From: CAYLLN01 sp036496265
GTDB lineage: Bacteria; Planctomycetota; Planctomycetia; Pirellulales; Pirellulaceae
Direction: 5' to 3'
DNA length: 25,657 bases
Assembly (NCBI GenBank): GCA_036496265.1
Contig: DASXLL010000335.1
Coordinates: 1 to 25,657 of the forward strand
A program made the position numbers and the translations under genes. Positions 1 through 7,935 of the stretch are shown here, in pieces (the first letter of the stretch is position 1; every line of letters starts with the position of its first letter). The notes beneath the pieces were generated by a model. The model ran no database searches. It was not told where the DNA came from and worked only from the letters and a program-made list of their open reading frames with translations.

Positions 1-1548
1 GGGTTCGGTGCTGTCGGGGAAGACGTCGATGAGCTTGACGATGAAATCGGCGTCGGTGCCGGTGGTGGTGAACCAGAGATCGACTTTGAGCGGGCCGGCG
101 AGGACGTAATTGTCGTCGGGTATCGGCTCCGTTTGATAAACGAGGACATCGGGTCGGCGGCCGGCGAAGCGCTGGTCTTCGACCATGTATTCAATCGTCA
201 TGCGCGGGGTGATCGACTCGGTGTAGGGCACCGGCTTGGCTGGATCGCTTACGTACTCGTCGAAGCCGTCTTTTGACTTGGGCGGCGAGCTGCTGAACGT
301 GCCGTTTTCCGCAAAATACAGCGGCTTGGCTTCCGTCTCTTTTGGCGGCCAGGTGTCGAACGTCCGCCAGGTGTTCGAGCCGGTCTCGAACACCGTGGCC
401 TCGGCAGGCGCGGGCTTGGCTTCGTCCTTCAAGTATTTTTCGAAGAAGGGAAACTCGACCTCGGCGCGGTAGAAGTCAGCCGTCTTGGAGCCGAAGTTGG
501 CGGGGCCGAGCTTTTCGCCCGATGTCGAAGCCCAGCCGCCGTGATGCCATGGACCAACCACCAGGACGTTGTTGACCTTGGGATTCTGTTTCTCGACCGA
601 GTGATAGGTCTTGAAGGTGCCGTAGAGGTCCTCGGCGTCGTACCAGCCGCCGACAGTCATGACGGCCGGGGCGACATTTTTCAAATGGGGCAGAATGACT
701 CGCTCTTTCCAGAAGGCGTCGTAGTTCGGATGAGCGATCATGTCGTTCCAGAACGGGGCGGTGTCCTTGAGCAGCTTTTTGGTCACATCTTCCATATTCC
801 CTGATTCGAGGAAGAGCTTGTAACCGTCGGGAGTTGGATAAACGAGCGGCTTGGCTTTTTCCGACGTCGGCTTCGGTCGCTCGGTCGCGTTCAGGCCGAT
901 CCAGCGATAGGCGTGAGCCAGGAAGAAGGCACCGTTGTGCAGGAAGTCGTCGAAGAACCAGTCGCCGACGGGGGCCTGCGGGGAGACGGCCTTGAGAGCC
1001 GGATGGGCGTCGATCATTCCGGCCGAGCAATAGAAGCCGGGATACGAAATGCCATACATGCCGACGCGGCCGTTGTGGCCCGGAACGTTTTTCAGCAGCC
1101 AGTCGATCGTGTCGTACGTGTCGCTGCTCTCGTCGATGTCGGTCTTGGTTTTTTTCGTCGGGCGATGCGGCGTGACCTCGACGAATTCGCCTTCGGACAT
1201 GAAGCGGCCGCGGACATCCTGGTTGATGAAGATGTAGCCGGCCTTCATCGTGTGCTCGCTGGGGCCGAGCGAAGTCGGGTATTTGTCCTCGCCATAGGGC
1301 GCGACCGAATAGGGCGTCCGCTTCATTAGGAACGGGTATTTGCGGGTCGAGTCCTTGGGCACAAACACCGACGTGAACAGCTTCACGCCGTCACGCATCG
1401 GAATCTGATACTCGTGCTTGTCGTAGTGCAGCCGGATGTAGCTTTCCTGACTGTTTTCCGGCGGCGTTTGCGCGGCAGCGAATTGGCCCGGCGCAAAACG
1501 GGCGATCACAAGGAAAACTGTCCAAACCAGCCAGGGGCGGCGATGCAT
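1..1548 (-). CDS. CocE/NonD-family alpha/beta hydrolase (X-Pro dipeptidyl-peptidase S15 type), 3' end cut by window
   Basis: Reading the minus strand from ATG at 1548 gives 516 uninterrupted codons up to base 1. No stop is reached, so the C-terminus lies outside the window. Residues 1-27 form a Sec signal peptide (RR, hydrophobic core, AAAQ), so the enzyme is probably periplasmic or exported. The S15/CocE pattern is clear: MRDGVKLFTSVFVP near residue 51, a nucleophile elbow GISYPG with Ser168, the acid in GGWYDAEDLYG (Asp304), and His336 in GPWHHGGW. After about residue 380 comes the start of the jelly-roll domain, with PLKVDLWFTTTGTDADF near the break. The family hydrolyses acyl-ester or amide bonds, as in cocaine esterase, glutaryl-7-ACA acylase and X-Pro peptidases; the substrate cannot be told from sequence. 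It is divergent from the surface-protein gene at 1813, and no strong Shine-Dalgarno is visible. Confidence 0.93.
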   Translation of the reverse strand, partial: MHRRPWLVWTVFLVIARFAPGQFAAAQTPPENSQESYIRLHYDKHEYQIPMRDGVKLFTSVFVPKDSTRKYPFLMKRTPYSVAPYGEDKYPTSLGPSEHTMKAGYIFINQDVRGRFMSEGEFVEVTPHRPTKKTKTDIDESSDTYDTIDWLLKNVPGHNGRVGMYGISYPGFYCSAGMIDAHPALKAVSPQAPVGDWFFDDFLHNGAFFLAHAYRWIGLNATERPKPTSEKAKPLVYPTPDGYKLFLESGNMEDVTKKLLKDTAPFWNDMIAHPNYDAFWKERVILPHLKNVAPAVMTVGGWYDAEDLYGTFKTYHSVEKQNPKVNNVLVVGPWHHGGWASTSGEKLGPANFGSKTADFYRAEVEFPFFEKYLKDEAKPAPAEATVFETGSNTWRTFDTWPPKETEAKPLYFAENGTFSSSPPKSKDGFDEYVSDPAKPVPYTESITPRMTIEYMVEDQRFAGRRPDVLVYQTEPIPDDNYVLAGPLKVDLWFTTTGTDADFIVKLIDVFPDSTEP

Positions 1549-1812
1549 GTTGTCCGTCCAATGCGAGTGCGAGAAAAACCAGTGAATCGGCAGCGATTGT
1601 ACGGTCCTGCGCAGCTGGGTTCCATCACCGTTCGTCGATGGATGGCGATGTCAAACTCCCCGCAGACCGCCTCACCGCCGAACGTACTCACCAAATTGCA
1701 AAAGAGTAATGTCCAGCCGGCTGCTCGGAATCTGGAACCGTGAATAATGGAGGTAGACGCTCAGTTCGGCGCGGCGCGGGCGTAGTCTAAATGCGTAGCC
1801 GAACAGCGGCGA

Positions 1813-3360
1813 ATGGCCCCGATAGGCCCCAGCATCGAAAGGATGCCTCCTGTGAAACACTCTCCTGTCAGTCGCTTCTGGTCGCGGTCGTCAGGACCGC
1901 TTCATCTTTACCTTACATTCTTCGCGATCGTCGCCGCTGGCGCGATTGCACTCGTCCCGATCGCCGGATTTGCCCATGGTGGTGGTGGCGGCGGGCACGG
2001 AGGCGGTGGTGGGCACATGGGTGGCGGGGGCGGCCACATGGGTGGCGGCGGTTTCCACGGAGGCGGATTTAGTGGCGGTGGATATCATGGCGGCGGTTAT
2101 TCCGGCGGCATGCACTACGCTCCTAGCCACTCGTTTGCTCCCAGTCATTCCTTCGCTCCGAGTCACTCGGTCGCTCCCAACATGGGCGGGATGAATCACG
2201 TTCATCCGGGAATTAGCGGCGCGAACTCAGGCCTGCGCGCCACGAATAGCGCCGGGGCGCTATCGGGCGTAGCCAGGCATACGACGGGTTGGAACCATGC
2301 CTCGTCGTCGCAAGTCCAGAACGTTCATTCCAATCTCAATCACGCCGTCAATTCGACCGCGGTCAACCACAACGTTGCAAGTAATTTGCACACGAGCAGC
2401 TTGGCCAATAATGGGCACCACGTGAATGCATTCGCCAACCAAGGCAATGCCATCCGCAACAACTGGAACCACAACGGCAATCACAACTGCTTCAATCGCA
2501 ACTGGTGGATCGGCCGCAGCTTCTTTGGCTTCGGCGGGTTCGGGTGGTATGGCGGCTGGGGCTATTCGCCGTGGCTCAACTACTATCCGTGGTGGTATTG
2601 GTGGAACCGGCCGAGTTGGAATTCGTGCGTGTCGTATTTCCCCGGCTACGGCTGGAACAACGGCTACTACTACAACTACGGCGCAGGCGGCAACATCGTT
2701 TATCAGAACGGCCAGGTGCTCGCGGATGGACAAGTGGTCGCCACCGATGCGGAATATGCTCAGTCAGCGGCTACGCTGGCCAATGTTGATCCGGCCGAGC
2801 TGAAAGCGGTCGATAAGGGCGATTGGATGGCTCTCGGTACGTTCTCGATGGCGGTGAAGGACGACGAGGTTGATCCGTCGCGCGTGATTCAGCTCGCGGT
2901 GAGCAAAAACGGTCTCGTGAGCGGCACGATTCACAACCGCACGTCGGGCAACACCTACACGGTGTCAGGCCGCGTTGACAAAGAGACGCAGCGACTGGCG
3001 TTCGTGATTGGCGACGACAGCAACACGGTGATGGAAACAGGCATTTACAATTTGACGCAGGATCAAACGCCGGTTCTATGCCATTTTGGCACGAGTCAGC
3101 ATCAGGTTTATCTGATGGCTCGGCTGCCCGAGCCCGAACATGATCCGGCTGATGCCCAGACGCCGGCGCTGCCGGGTCGCGATCAGCCTGGTGAGGCTCC
3201 CGCAGTGCCAGCCGCTCCTGCCCCAGGACCGGATGCGAAAGACGCGGCTGCAACGACGCCAGCCGATGCGCCAGCCCTGGCTGCCATTGGCGCGGCTGAG
3301 TCAGCTAACGAATCCCCGCCGGTTGCCGCTCCGACGACGGTGGGGCCTGTTGAGCGGTAA
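1813..3360 (+). CDS. Secreted Gly/His/Asn/Trp-rich low-complexity surface protein
   Basis: 515 residues from ATG 1813; ATG 1843 is an alternative start and neither has a good Shine-Dalgarno. A hydrophobic stretch (residues about 31-53, ending IAGFAHG) looks like a signal peptide or anchor. It is followed by GGGGGH-type Gly/His repeats (about 55-100), repeated APSHSF units (about 103-117), an Asn/His-rich segment (about 125-230), then a block dominated by Trp, Tyr and Gly (about 230-295, including YYPWWYWWNRPSWN). Residues about 295-430 look folded (beta-rich, e.g. VIQLAVSKNGLVSGTIHNRTSG), and the tail is Pro/Ala-rich. Similar planctomycete proteins are often auto-annotated as mu-protocadherin-like cell-surface proteins; that name is from memory and carries no functional proof. 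His-rich repeats could bind metal (inference). The gene converges on the FHA-PP2C gene, with a long palindrome between them. Confidence 0.85.
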   Translation: MAPIGPSIERMPPVKHSPVSRFWSRSSGPLHLYLTFFAIVAAGAIALVPIAGFAHGGGGGGHGGGGGHMGGGGGHMGGGGFHGGGFSGGGYHGGGYSGGMHYAPSHSFAPSHSFAPSHSVAPNMGGMNHVHPGISGANSGLRATNSAGALSGVARHTTGWNHASSSQVQNVHSNLNHAVNSTAVNHNVASNLHTSSLANNGHHVNAFANQGNAIRNNWNHNGNHNCFNRNWWIGRSFFGFGGFGWYGGWGYSPWLNYYPWWYWWNRPSWNSCVSYFPGYGWNNGYYYNYGAGGNIVYQNGQVLADGQVVATDAEYAQSAATLANVDPAELKAVDKGDWMALGTFSMAVKDDEVDPSRVIQLAVSKNGLVSGTIHNRTSGNTYTVSGRVDKETQRLAFVIGDDSNTVMETGIYNLTQDQTPVLCHFGTSQHQVYLMARLPEPEHDPADAQTPALPGRDQPGEAPAVPAAPAPGPDAKDAAATTPADAPALAAIGAAESANESPPVAAPTTVGPVER

Positions 3361-3377
3361 ATGGCGGCTCGAGCAGG

Positions 3378-3521
3378 GAGCAAGAGTCAGATAAGGATTA
3401 AGATTAGGTAGAAGATTAAGAGCAAGAGCAGGAGCACGATTAGGACAGTTTTGTCGTACTCCTTCTCTTTATCTTGCTCTTAATCCAATTCTTAATCTTA
3501 CTCCGACTCTTGCTCTTACTC
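3378..3521. repeat. 144-bp palindrome built of 6-bp units; likely bidirectional terminator
   Basis: It sits between the convergent ends at 3360 (+) and 3546 (-). Each 72-bp arm is twelve hexamers of the form GA(G/T)(C/T)AN, such as GAGCAA, GAGTCA, GATTAA and GAGCAC; the right arm from 3450 is the complementary series (TTGCTC, TTAATC, TTACTC and so on). The arms pair roughly in hexamer register with a few mismatches and one extra unit. In either direction the transcript would fold into one long purine/pyrimidine-segregated hairpin. That it stops transcription is inferred from position; there is no classical U-tract. Confidence 0.75.
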
Positions 3522-3545
3522 CTCCGCTGCCCGTGCGATGCGTGG

Positions 3546-5279
3546 TCATTTCACACGCCCAAAGCAAACCAGGCACATGTCATCCACTTGCGGCGCCTTG
3601 CCCAAAAATAGTTTCCCGTCTTCGACAATGGCGGGGCCGACTACTTTGGCATCCGCTCCGTACTTTTTCACTTGCTCCCGTAGCCGTTCGATCGTGTAAA
3701 ACGCGCCGCTGGCGTCGATCGATTCATTGATGCCGTCGGTGTATAGCGTGAACGTGTCGCCCGGGCGGATATCCACTTCGCACTGATCGTAACCTAGCGC
3801 GTCTGTCACGCCGATCGGCAATCCCGCCGTGTCCTCGCTCGGCTCTTCGATCGTGCCATCGGCCGCTCGCCACACCAGCGGCGCCATGTGACCGGCGTTC
3901 ACGATCGTCGCCGTGTGCTTCACCGGGTCGATGATCACCATGATCATCGTCACGAACCGCTGCATGTTCGACGCACATAGCCGCTCATTCAGTTTCGTGA
4001 CAGCGATTGCCGGCGACGCCTCGCTGTAGAGCGAAAACTTGGTCTCGGATGATAATTTGGCCGTGAGCAGCGCGGCGGCTACACCGTGGCCGACGACGTC
4101 GGCCACAATCACGGCCTGTCGCCCGTCCGCCAGCTTGATGTAGTCAAAATAATCGCCGCCGACATCTGCTGTCGGTTGATAGAAATCGAAAAACTCGTAG
4201 CCGGGCAACTCCGGCTTCTTATCCGGCAAAAATCCGTGCTGGACGTCGCGGGCCAGCTTCATGTCGCGCTCCATCTCCTTTTGCGCGATCGCTTGCTCGT
4301 GCAACTGAGCTTGTTGAATCGCCAAGGCGGCCTGCGACGCCGTGCTGACCAGCAGCTCGAGGTCCTCCTTCGTAAATCGTTGTCGCTGGTCGAGCGTATC
4401 GATTTGCAGCGCACCGAAGGCTTTGCCCTCGGAGTCGAGCAGTGGCGCGCACATCATCGATCGGATGCGAAAATCAGCGATGCTCTGGCTCATCTCGAAC
4501 CGCTCGTCGCTCGCGGCGTCGGCCGAAAGAATCGCCTCTTTCGTATCGATGACGTGCCGAATGATCGTGCGGCTAATTCGCAGGGTATCGGCGGCATCCT
4601 CTCGCCGCAGCCGCACCCACCGCGGAATCAGCTTGTCGTCCGGCGTCAGCATGACGATAAATCCGCGGTCGGCCTGCACGAAGATTTTGAAAAGGCTTTT
4701 GAGAACCTGCGGCAACACCTCATCGAGCGAGAGGGCCCTGCCGAGGCTCTGCATGATCTCGATCATCGCGGCGAGCTTTACTTCCGGACTGGCTGAAACG
4801 CTGATCCCGCGGCTCGAAGACGACACTTCCAGCTTCGACATGATTGTCGAGCCACCCGACTTGGCGTCGTCATCCGAAATAAATGCCCCCAGGCCAGCAC
4901 CATCGAGCATCTGTCCAAGTGGCCCTGTGGGCGCGACACCGCCCAGCGGCGCGCCGGAAGCAGAGGCAGCCTTCGACTGCGGCGCATCCGTGCCATACGT
5001 GAAGCTGACTTCGCAAACGCGTATTACATCGCCCGGCTTCAGCGTCCGCCGGCCCGTTACCTTATCCGCTTCCTCGTTTACAAACGTTCCGTTGCGACTG
5101 TTGAGATCCTCGATTTTGTAATCGTTGCCGTCGCGAATGATCTGGCAGTGATTTCGACTGACCGCACCGACCTCAATGACGATCTGGCAGTCGGGATGCC
5201 GGCCCATGACATATTTGTCAGTCTTCAACTCGTATTTTCGCCCAGCCTGAGGGCCATTATTTGCCACAATGTAGTACAT
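3546..5279 (-). CDS. FHA-GAF-PP2C (SpoIIE/RsbU-type) serine phosphatase
   Basis: 577 residues from ATG 5279. Residues 1-95 are an FHA phosphothreonine-binding domain with its signature residues: Gly26-Arg27, Ser41-Arg-Asn-His44, Asn60-Ser-Arg-Asn-Gly64. A Gly/Ala/Ser/Pro linker (about 97-160) leads to a GAF domain (about 165-325), where ALSLDEVLPQVLKSLFKIF is the entry helix. A short coiled coil (QQAQLHEQAIAQKEMERDM) passes into a PP2C/SpoIIE domain (about 335-575) with the metal-binding acidic motifs VGGDYFD, VADVVGHG, LYTDGI and VDDMCLV all present, so it should be active. The family dephosphorylates Ser/Thr proteins, often anti-sigma-factor antagonists; here FHA would recruit a phosphorylated partner and GAF would sense a ligand (inference). 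It is cytoplasmic. No kinase or anti-sigma gene is adjacent; the divergent neighbour is a cyclic-di-GMP protein. Confidence 0.95.
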   Translation of the reverse strand: MYYIVANNGPQAGRKYELKTDKYVMGRHPDCQIVIEVGAVSRNHCQIIRDGNDYKIEDLNSRNGTFVNEEADKVTGRRTLKPGDVIRVCEVSFTYGTDAPQSKAASASGAPLGGVAPTGPLGQMLDGAGLGAFISDDDAKSGGSTIMSKLEVSSSSRGISVSASPEVKLAAMIEIMQSLGRALSLDEVLPQVLKSLFKIFVQADRGFIVMLTPDDKLIPRWVRLRREDAADTLRISRTIIRHVIDTKEAILSADAASDERFEMSQSIADFRIRSMMCAPLLDSEGKAFGALQIDTLDQRQRFTKEDLELLVSTASQAALAIQQAQLHEQAIAQKEMERDMKLARDVQHGFLPDKKPELPGYEFFDFYQPTADVGGDYFDYIKLADGRQAVIVADVVGHGVAAALLTAKLSSETKFSLYSEASPAIAVTKLNERLCASNMQRFVTMIMVIIDPVKHTATIVNAGHMAPLVWRAADGTIEEPSEDTAGLPIGVTDALGYDQCEVDIRPGDTFTLYTDGINESIDASGAFYTIERLREQVKKYGADAKVVGPAIVEDGKLFLGKAPQVDDMCLVCFGRVK

Positions 5280-5644
5280 GAGCCGTACGTCCTAACGAGC
5301 ATCGCCGGGCGGCGAATTTGCGCAGAGTGAAGTTGTCCCGCCGTCCGAGAAAGACGCAGTCAGGCTTGGATTCTAAAAGGCCGCCCTCATAAACGTCAAC
5401 CGAACGCCGCAAAACAAGCACTTCGTCGCCGGCGCCCTCGTTATCCTCACAATCGCCACAGTCCCTCTCTTTATTTGTGGCTGGACTGATCGAGCTAACA
5501 CGCCTGGCCGTTAACTTTTGCCCCTCCGGCGACTGCGACCTAAGTTTTCTATGACAAAATGTCCGCGCGAGTGCGGACATCGCCGCTTGAGCTGCAGGCG
5601 CAGCAAAGCCACGACGACCCACCACGTTTTCCGCGGCGCCATCC
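5280..5644. other. 365-bp divergent intergenic region between two signalling genes
   Basis: It separates the FHA-GAF-PP2C gene (-) from the HD-PAS-GGDEF gene (+) and must hold both promoters. I see no convincing sigma-70 hexamer pair and no conserved small gene. The one clear structure is the hairpin at 5559-5580. An open frame across this region on the minus strand has a composition with no recognisable family and was not called. Confidence 0.6.
5559..5580. promoter_or_regulatory. 8-bp perfect inverted repeat upstream of the GGDEF gene
   Basis: The arms ATGTCCGC and GCGGACAT flank the six-base spacer GCGAGT, 65 bases before the start at 5645. It could be an operator dyad or a 5'-UTR hairpin. 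No U-run follows, so it is not a standard terminator. The role is unknown. Confidence 0.45.
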
Positions 5645-7876
5645 ATGCCTTTACAACAATCGACCGCTCCCGGCGCCGGACCTGCCGCGGCTGCTCCGAG
5701 CGATCCCGCGCGCTCGGCCGAAGCTCAAATCGGCAAAGTCGCCTCGCTCCTCGGCAGTCTCGAAGGGGCGCCCGCGCCGCTTGCGCCGGTTGCGACCTCG
5801 GTTCTCGACTCGGCCGAGCTGGCTCTAGAAAATAAGCTTGTTCAAGTCCGGCTCGGCATCGCTTCCAGCCTCTTCGCCGCTATCCGCGCGAAGCATGCTC
5901 CCACGGCTCACCACAGCATGCGAGTCGCCTTAAGCTGCTCCGCTTGGGCCGCCACGCTCGGTCTTAACGATGAAGATCGCGATCTCTTAGAAGTTGCCGC
6001 CTTATTGCACGACATCGGCAAGATCGGCGTGCCTGACTCGATTCTGCTCAAGCCTGCTCAGCTGACCGCCGACGAATATCAGCTCATCGAGCGGCACCGG
6101 CTGATTGGCGTCGATATTCTTCGTTCATGTTGCACTTCCCTCTCGGTGCTGCAAATCGTGCAGCACGCCGGCGCGTGGTTCGATGGCAGCCGCGAGGGGC
6201 AGCAGGTCACTGGCGAATTGCTTCCGCTCGGCGCCCGCATCCTGGCGATCGTCGATGCCTTCGACTCGATGACCACCGACCAGGTCTATCGGCGAGCACT
6301 CGCCCGCGAACGTGCGTTTGCCGAGCTGTTCAGCCATGCCGGCCGCCAGTTCGACCCGCGGCTGGTACAGGAATTCTGCAACTACATCAACGCCGATCCG
6401 GTGAAGCTGCAATCGGTCGTCGCCCGCCGCTGGCTCAAGGATTTGCAAGGAACGGAAGGCGACGGCTCGCTATGGCAGCTCACAGCCGCCAGCCCCAGCT
6501 CCCCCGCAGCCAAAACCGAAATTCTGTTCCATCGCAAGCTGCTCGAAAGCATGCAGGATGCAGTCGTCTTCATCGACAGCTCGTTGAAGATCTTGCTGTG
6601 GAACCGAGCGGCCGAGCGCTTGACCGGCATTCCTACCGGCAGCATCGAGCACAAGCAATGGACGCCGTCAGTTGTCAACCTGCGCGATGAAAAGCTCAAA
6701 TTGATCCGCGAAGAGCAATGTCCGGTTACTCAAGCGATTGAATCCGGGGTGCAGACGCTGCGACGGCTGTCGATCATCGGCCGCAACGGCGAGCAAGTGG
6801 AAATTGATGCCCATCTCGTGCCCGTTCAGAGTAAAAGCGGCACCAAACACGGCGCAGCTCTCTTGCTGCACGACGCCTCGAACCAAATCACGCTGGAAGA
6901 GCGCATTGAGTCGCTCCACGAGCAGGCCACGCGTGATCCGCTCACCCACGTCGCCAATCGAGCGGAGTTCGACCAAATCATGGCCACGTGCGTCGAGACG
7001 CATCTCGATCGGCAACTGCCCTGCAGCCTGATCATGTGCGACATCGACCACTTCAAAAAAGTCAACGACACGTACGGCCATCAAGCCGGCGACGAGGTGC
7101 TCGTCACCTTCGCGGCGCTGCTCCGCCGCCACTGCCGCACAGGTGATCTCGTTGCCCGTTACGGCGGCGAAGAGTTCGTCTTGCTCTGTGCCGATTGCAA
7201 TAACGCGACTGCGACGCGAAAGGCCGAAGAAATACGGCTGGAAATCACTGAGGTCGCAATGCCGAGCCTGCAGGGCAAGAGCGTCTCGGCCAGCTTCGGC
7301 GTCACGGAACTCCAAAGCGGCGATTCAGCCGAGACGTTTCTCCGTCGCTCCGACCGCGCCCTGTATCAGGCCAAGGCCAACGGCCGCAACATGGTCGTGC
7401 AGCTCGGCTCGGGTATGGTGGGCGGCGAAAAAATCGAAAAACGCCGCGGCTGGTTCTCCTGGCTGCAGCCGGCTGCGGCCACTCAGACGGTCCTCGAACG
7501 CTCCATGGTCACGAGCATGCCCTTCAACATCGTCGTTGAAAAAATGCGTGGCTTCGTTTCCGACCACGAGGCCCAGATCGAGTCGGTGACGGAAGATCAA
7601 CTCGTGCTCAAGATCGACGGACACCAGGCCCCCGCTGCCCGTCGGTCTTCCGACCGGGCTGTACCGTTCATCGTGGAGATGAAATTTGAGGAGGTTCCCT
7701 TCGCTTCCGACGATAAACCAACGTATTCGATGATGCGGACGATCATCCACATCACCATTCGCCCGCAGCGCGACCGCGACCGCCGCCACCAGGACATTCT
7801 GGATTGTGCCCAAGGCCTCGCCGCCAGTCTCAAGGCCTATCTGGTCGCTCAGGACTACGACAAGCCGCCAGCATAG
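5645..7876 (+). CDS. HD(-GYP-like)-PAS-GGDEF diguanylate cyclase with an extra C-terminal domain
   Basis: 743 residues. The Ala/Pro-rich N-terminus is followed by an HD domain (about 75-245): HHSMRVA, ALLHDIGKIGVPD with His122-Asp123, His174 and Asp242-type VDAFDSM. The HD-GYP hallmark is degenerate: the expected HHExxDGxGYP reads QHAGAWFDGSREG (173-185), without GYP. A PAS domain (about 295-420; AVVFIDSSLKILLWNRAAERLTG) leads to a GGDEF domain (about 435-590) with an intact GGEEF (507-511) and RxxD inhibitory site (Arg498, Asp501), so diguanylate cyclase activity under product inhibition is expected. Residues about 610-743 form a further alpha/beta domain I do not recognise. The family makes cyclic di-GMP from two GTP. 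Whether the HD half hydrolyses it is doubtful. No Shine-Dalgarno is evident. The stop TAG lies inside the inverted repeat at 7874. Confidence 0.93.
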   Translation: MPLQQSTAPGAGPAAAAPSDPARSAEAQIGKVASLLGSLEGAPAPLAPVATSVLDSAELALENKLVQVRLGIASSLFAAIRAKHAPTAHHSMRVALSCSAWAATLGLNDEDRDLLEVAALLHDIGKIGVPDSILLKPAQLTADEYQLIERHRLIGVDILRSCCTSLSVLQIVQHAGAWFDGSREGQQVTGELLPLGARILAIVDAFDSMTTDQVYRRALARERAFAELFSHAGRQFDPRLVQEFCNYINADPVKLQSVVARRWLKDLQGTEGDGSLWQLTAASPSSPAAKTEILFHRKLLESMQDAVVFIDSSLKILLWNRAAERLTGIPTGSIEHKQWTPSVVNLRDEKLKLIREEQCPVTQAIESGVQTLRRLSIIGRNGEQVEIDAHLVPVQSKSGTKHGAALLLHDASNQITLEERIESLHEQATRDPLTHVANRAEFDQIMATCVETHLDRQLPCSLIMCDIDHFKKVNDTYGHQAGDEVLVTFAALLRRHCRTGDLVARYGGEEFVLLCADCNNATATRKAEEIRLEITEVAMPSLQGKSVSASFGVTELQSGDSAETFLRRSDRALYQAKANGRNMVVQLGSGMVGGEKIEKRRGWFSWLQPAAATQTVLERSMVTSMPFNIVVEKMRGFVSDHEAQIESVTEDQLVLKIDGHQAPAARRSSDRAVPFIVEMKFEEVPFASDDKPTYSMMRTIIHITIRPQRDRDRRHQDILDCAQGLAASLKAYLVAQDYDKPPA

Positions 7877-7935
7877 GGTGGGCTGTGCCCACCATTGAAT
7901 ACCGGACGACCAGTTGGTGGGCACAGCCCACCCTA
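7874..7935. repeat. Perfect 21-bp inverted repeat shared by two convergent stop codons
   Basis: The arms 7874-7894 and 7915-7935 are exact reverse complements around a 20-base spacer; each begins TAGGGTGGG read from its outer end. Each arm is itself a hairpin: GGTGGGC, loop TGT, GCCCACC. The left TAG is the stop of the GGDEF gene, and the outer right end read on the minus strand is the stop TAG of the prepilin peptidase gene. It is a likely bidirectional terminator and probably a dispersed planctomycete repeat. Confidence 0.85.

Noticed and set aside
476..1030. 184-codon minus-strand frame in the CocE hydrolase region
   Set aside because: Out of frame with the hydrolase reading that carries the complete catalytic triad from 1548 to the window edge.
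3378..3521. Possible CRISPR array from the regular short repeats
   Set aside because: Units are 6 bp without spacers and the second half is inverted; there are no cas genes.
4086..5121. Long plus-strand open frames (236 and 259 codons) opposite the FHA-GAF-PP2C gene
   Set aside because: They are antisense to a gene with complete domain motifs; their translations show no motif, and open frames on the opposite strand are expected at this GC content.
5257..5646. 129-codon minus-strand frame across the phosphatase/GGDEF gap
   Set aside because: No motif or ribosome-binding site, and it overlaps both divergent start regions.
6668..7315. 215-codon minus-strand frame inside the GGDEF gene
   Set aside because: Shadow of the PAS-GGDEF coding region; no family features and no ribosome-binding site.
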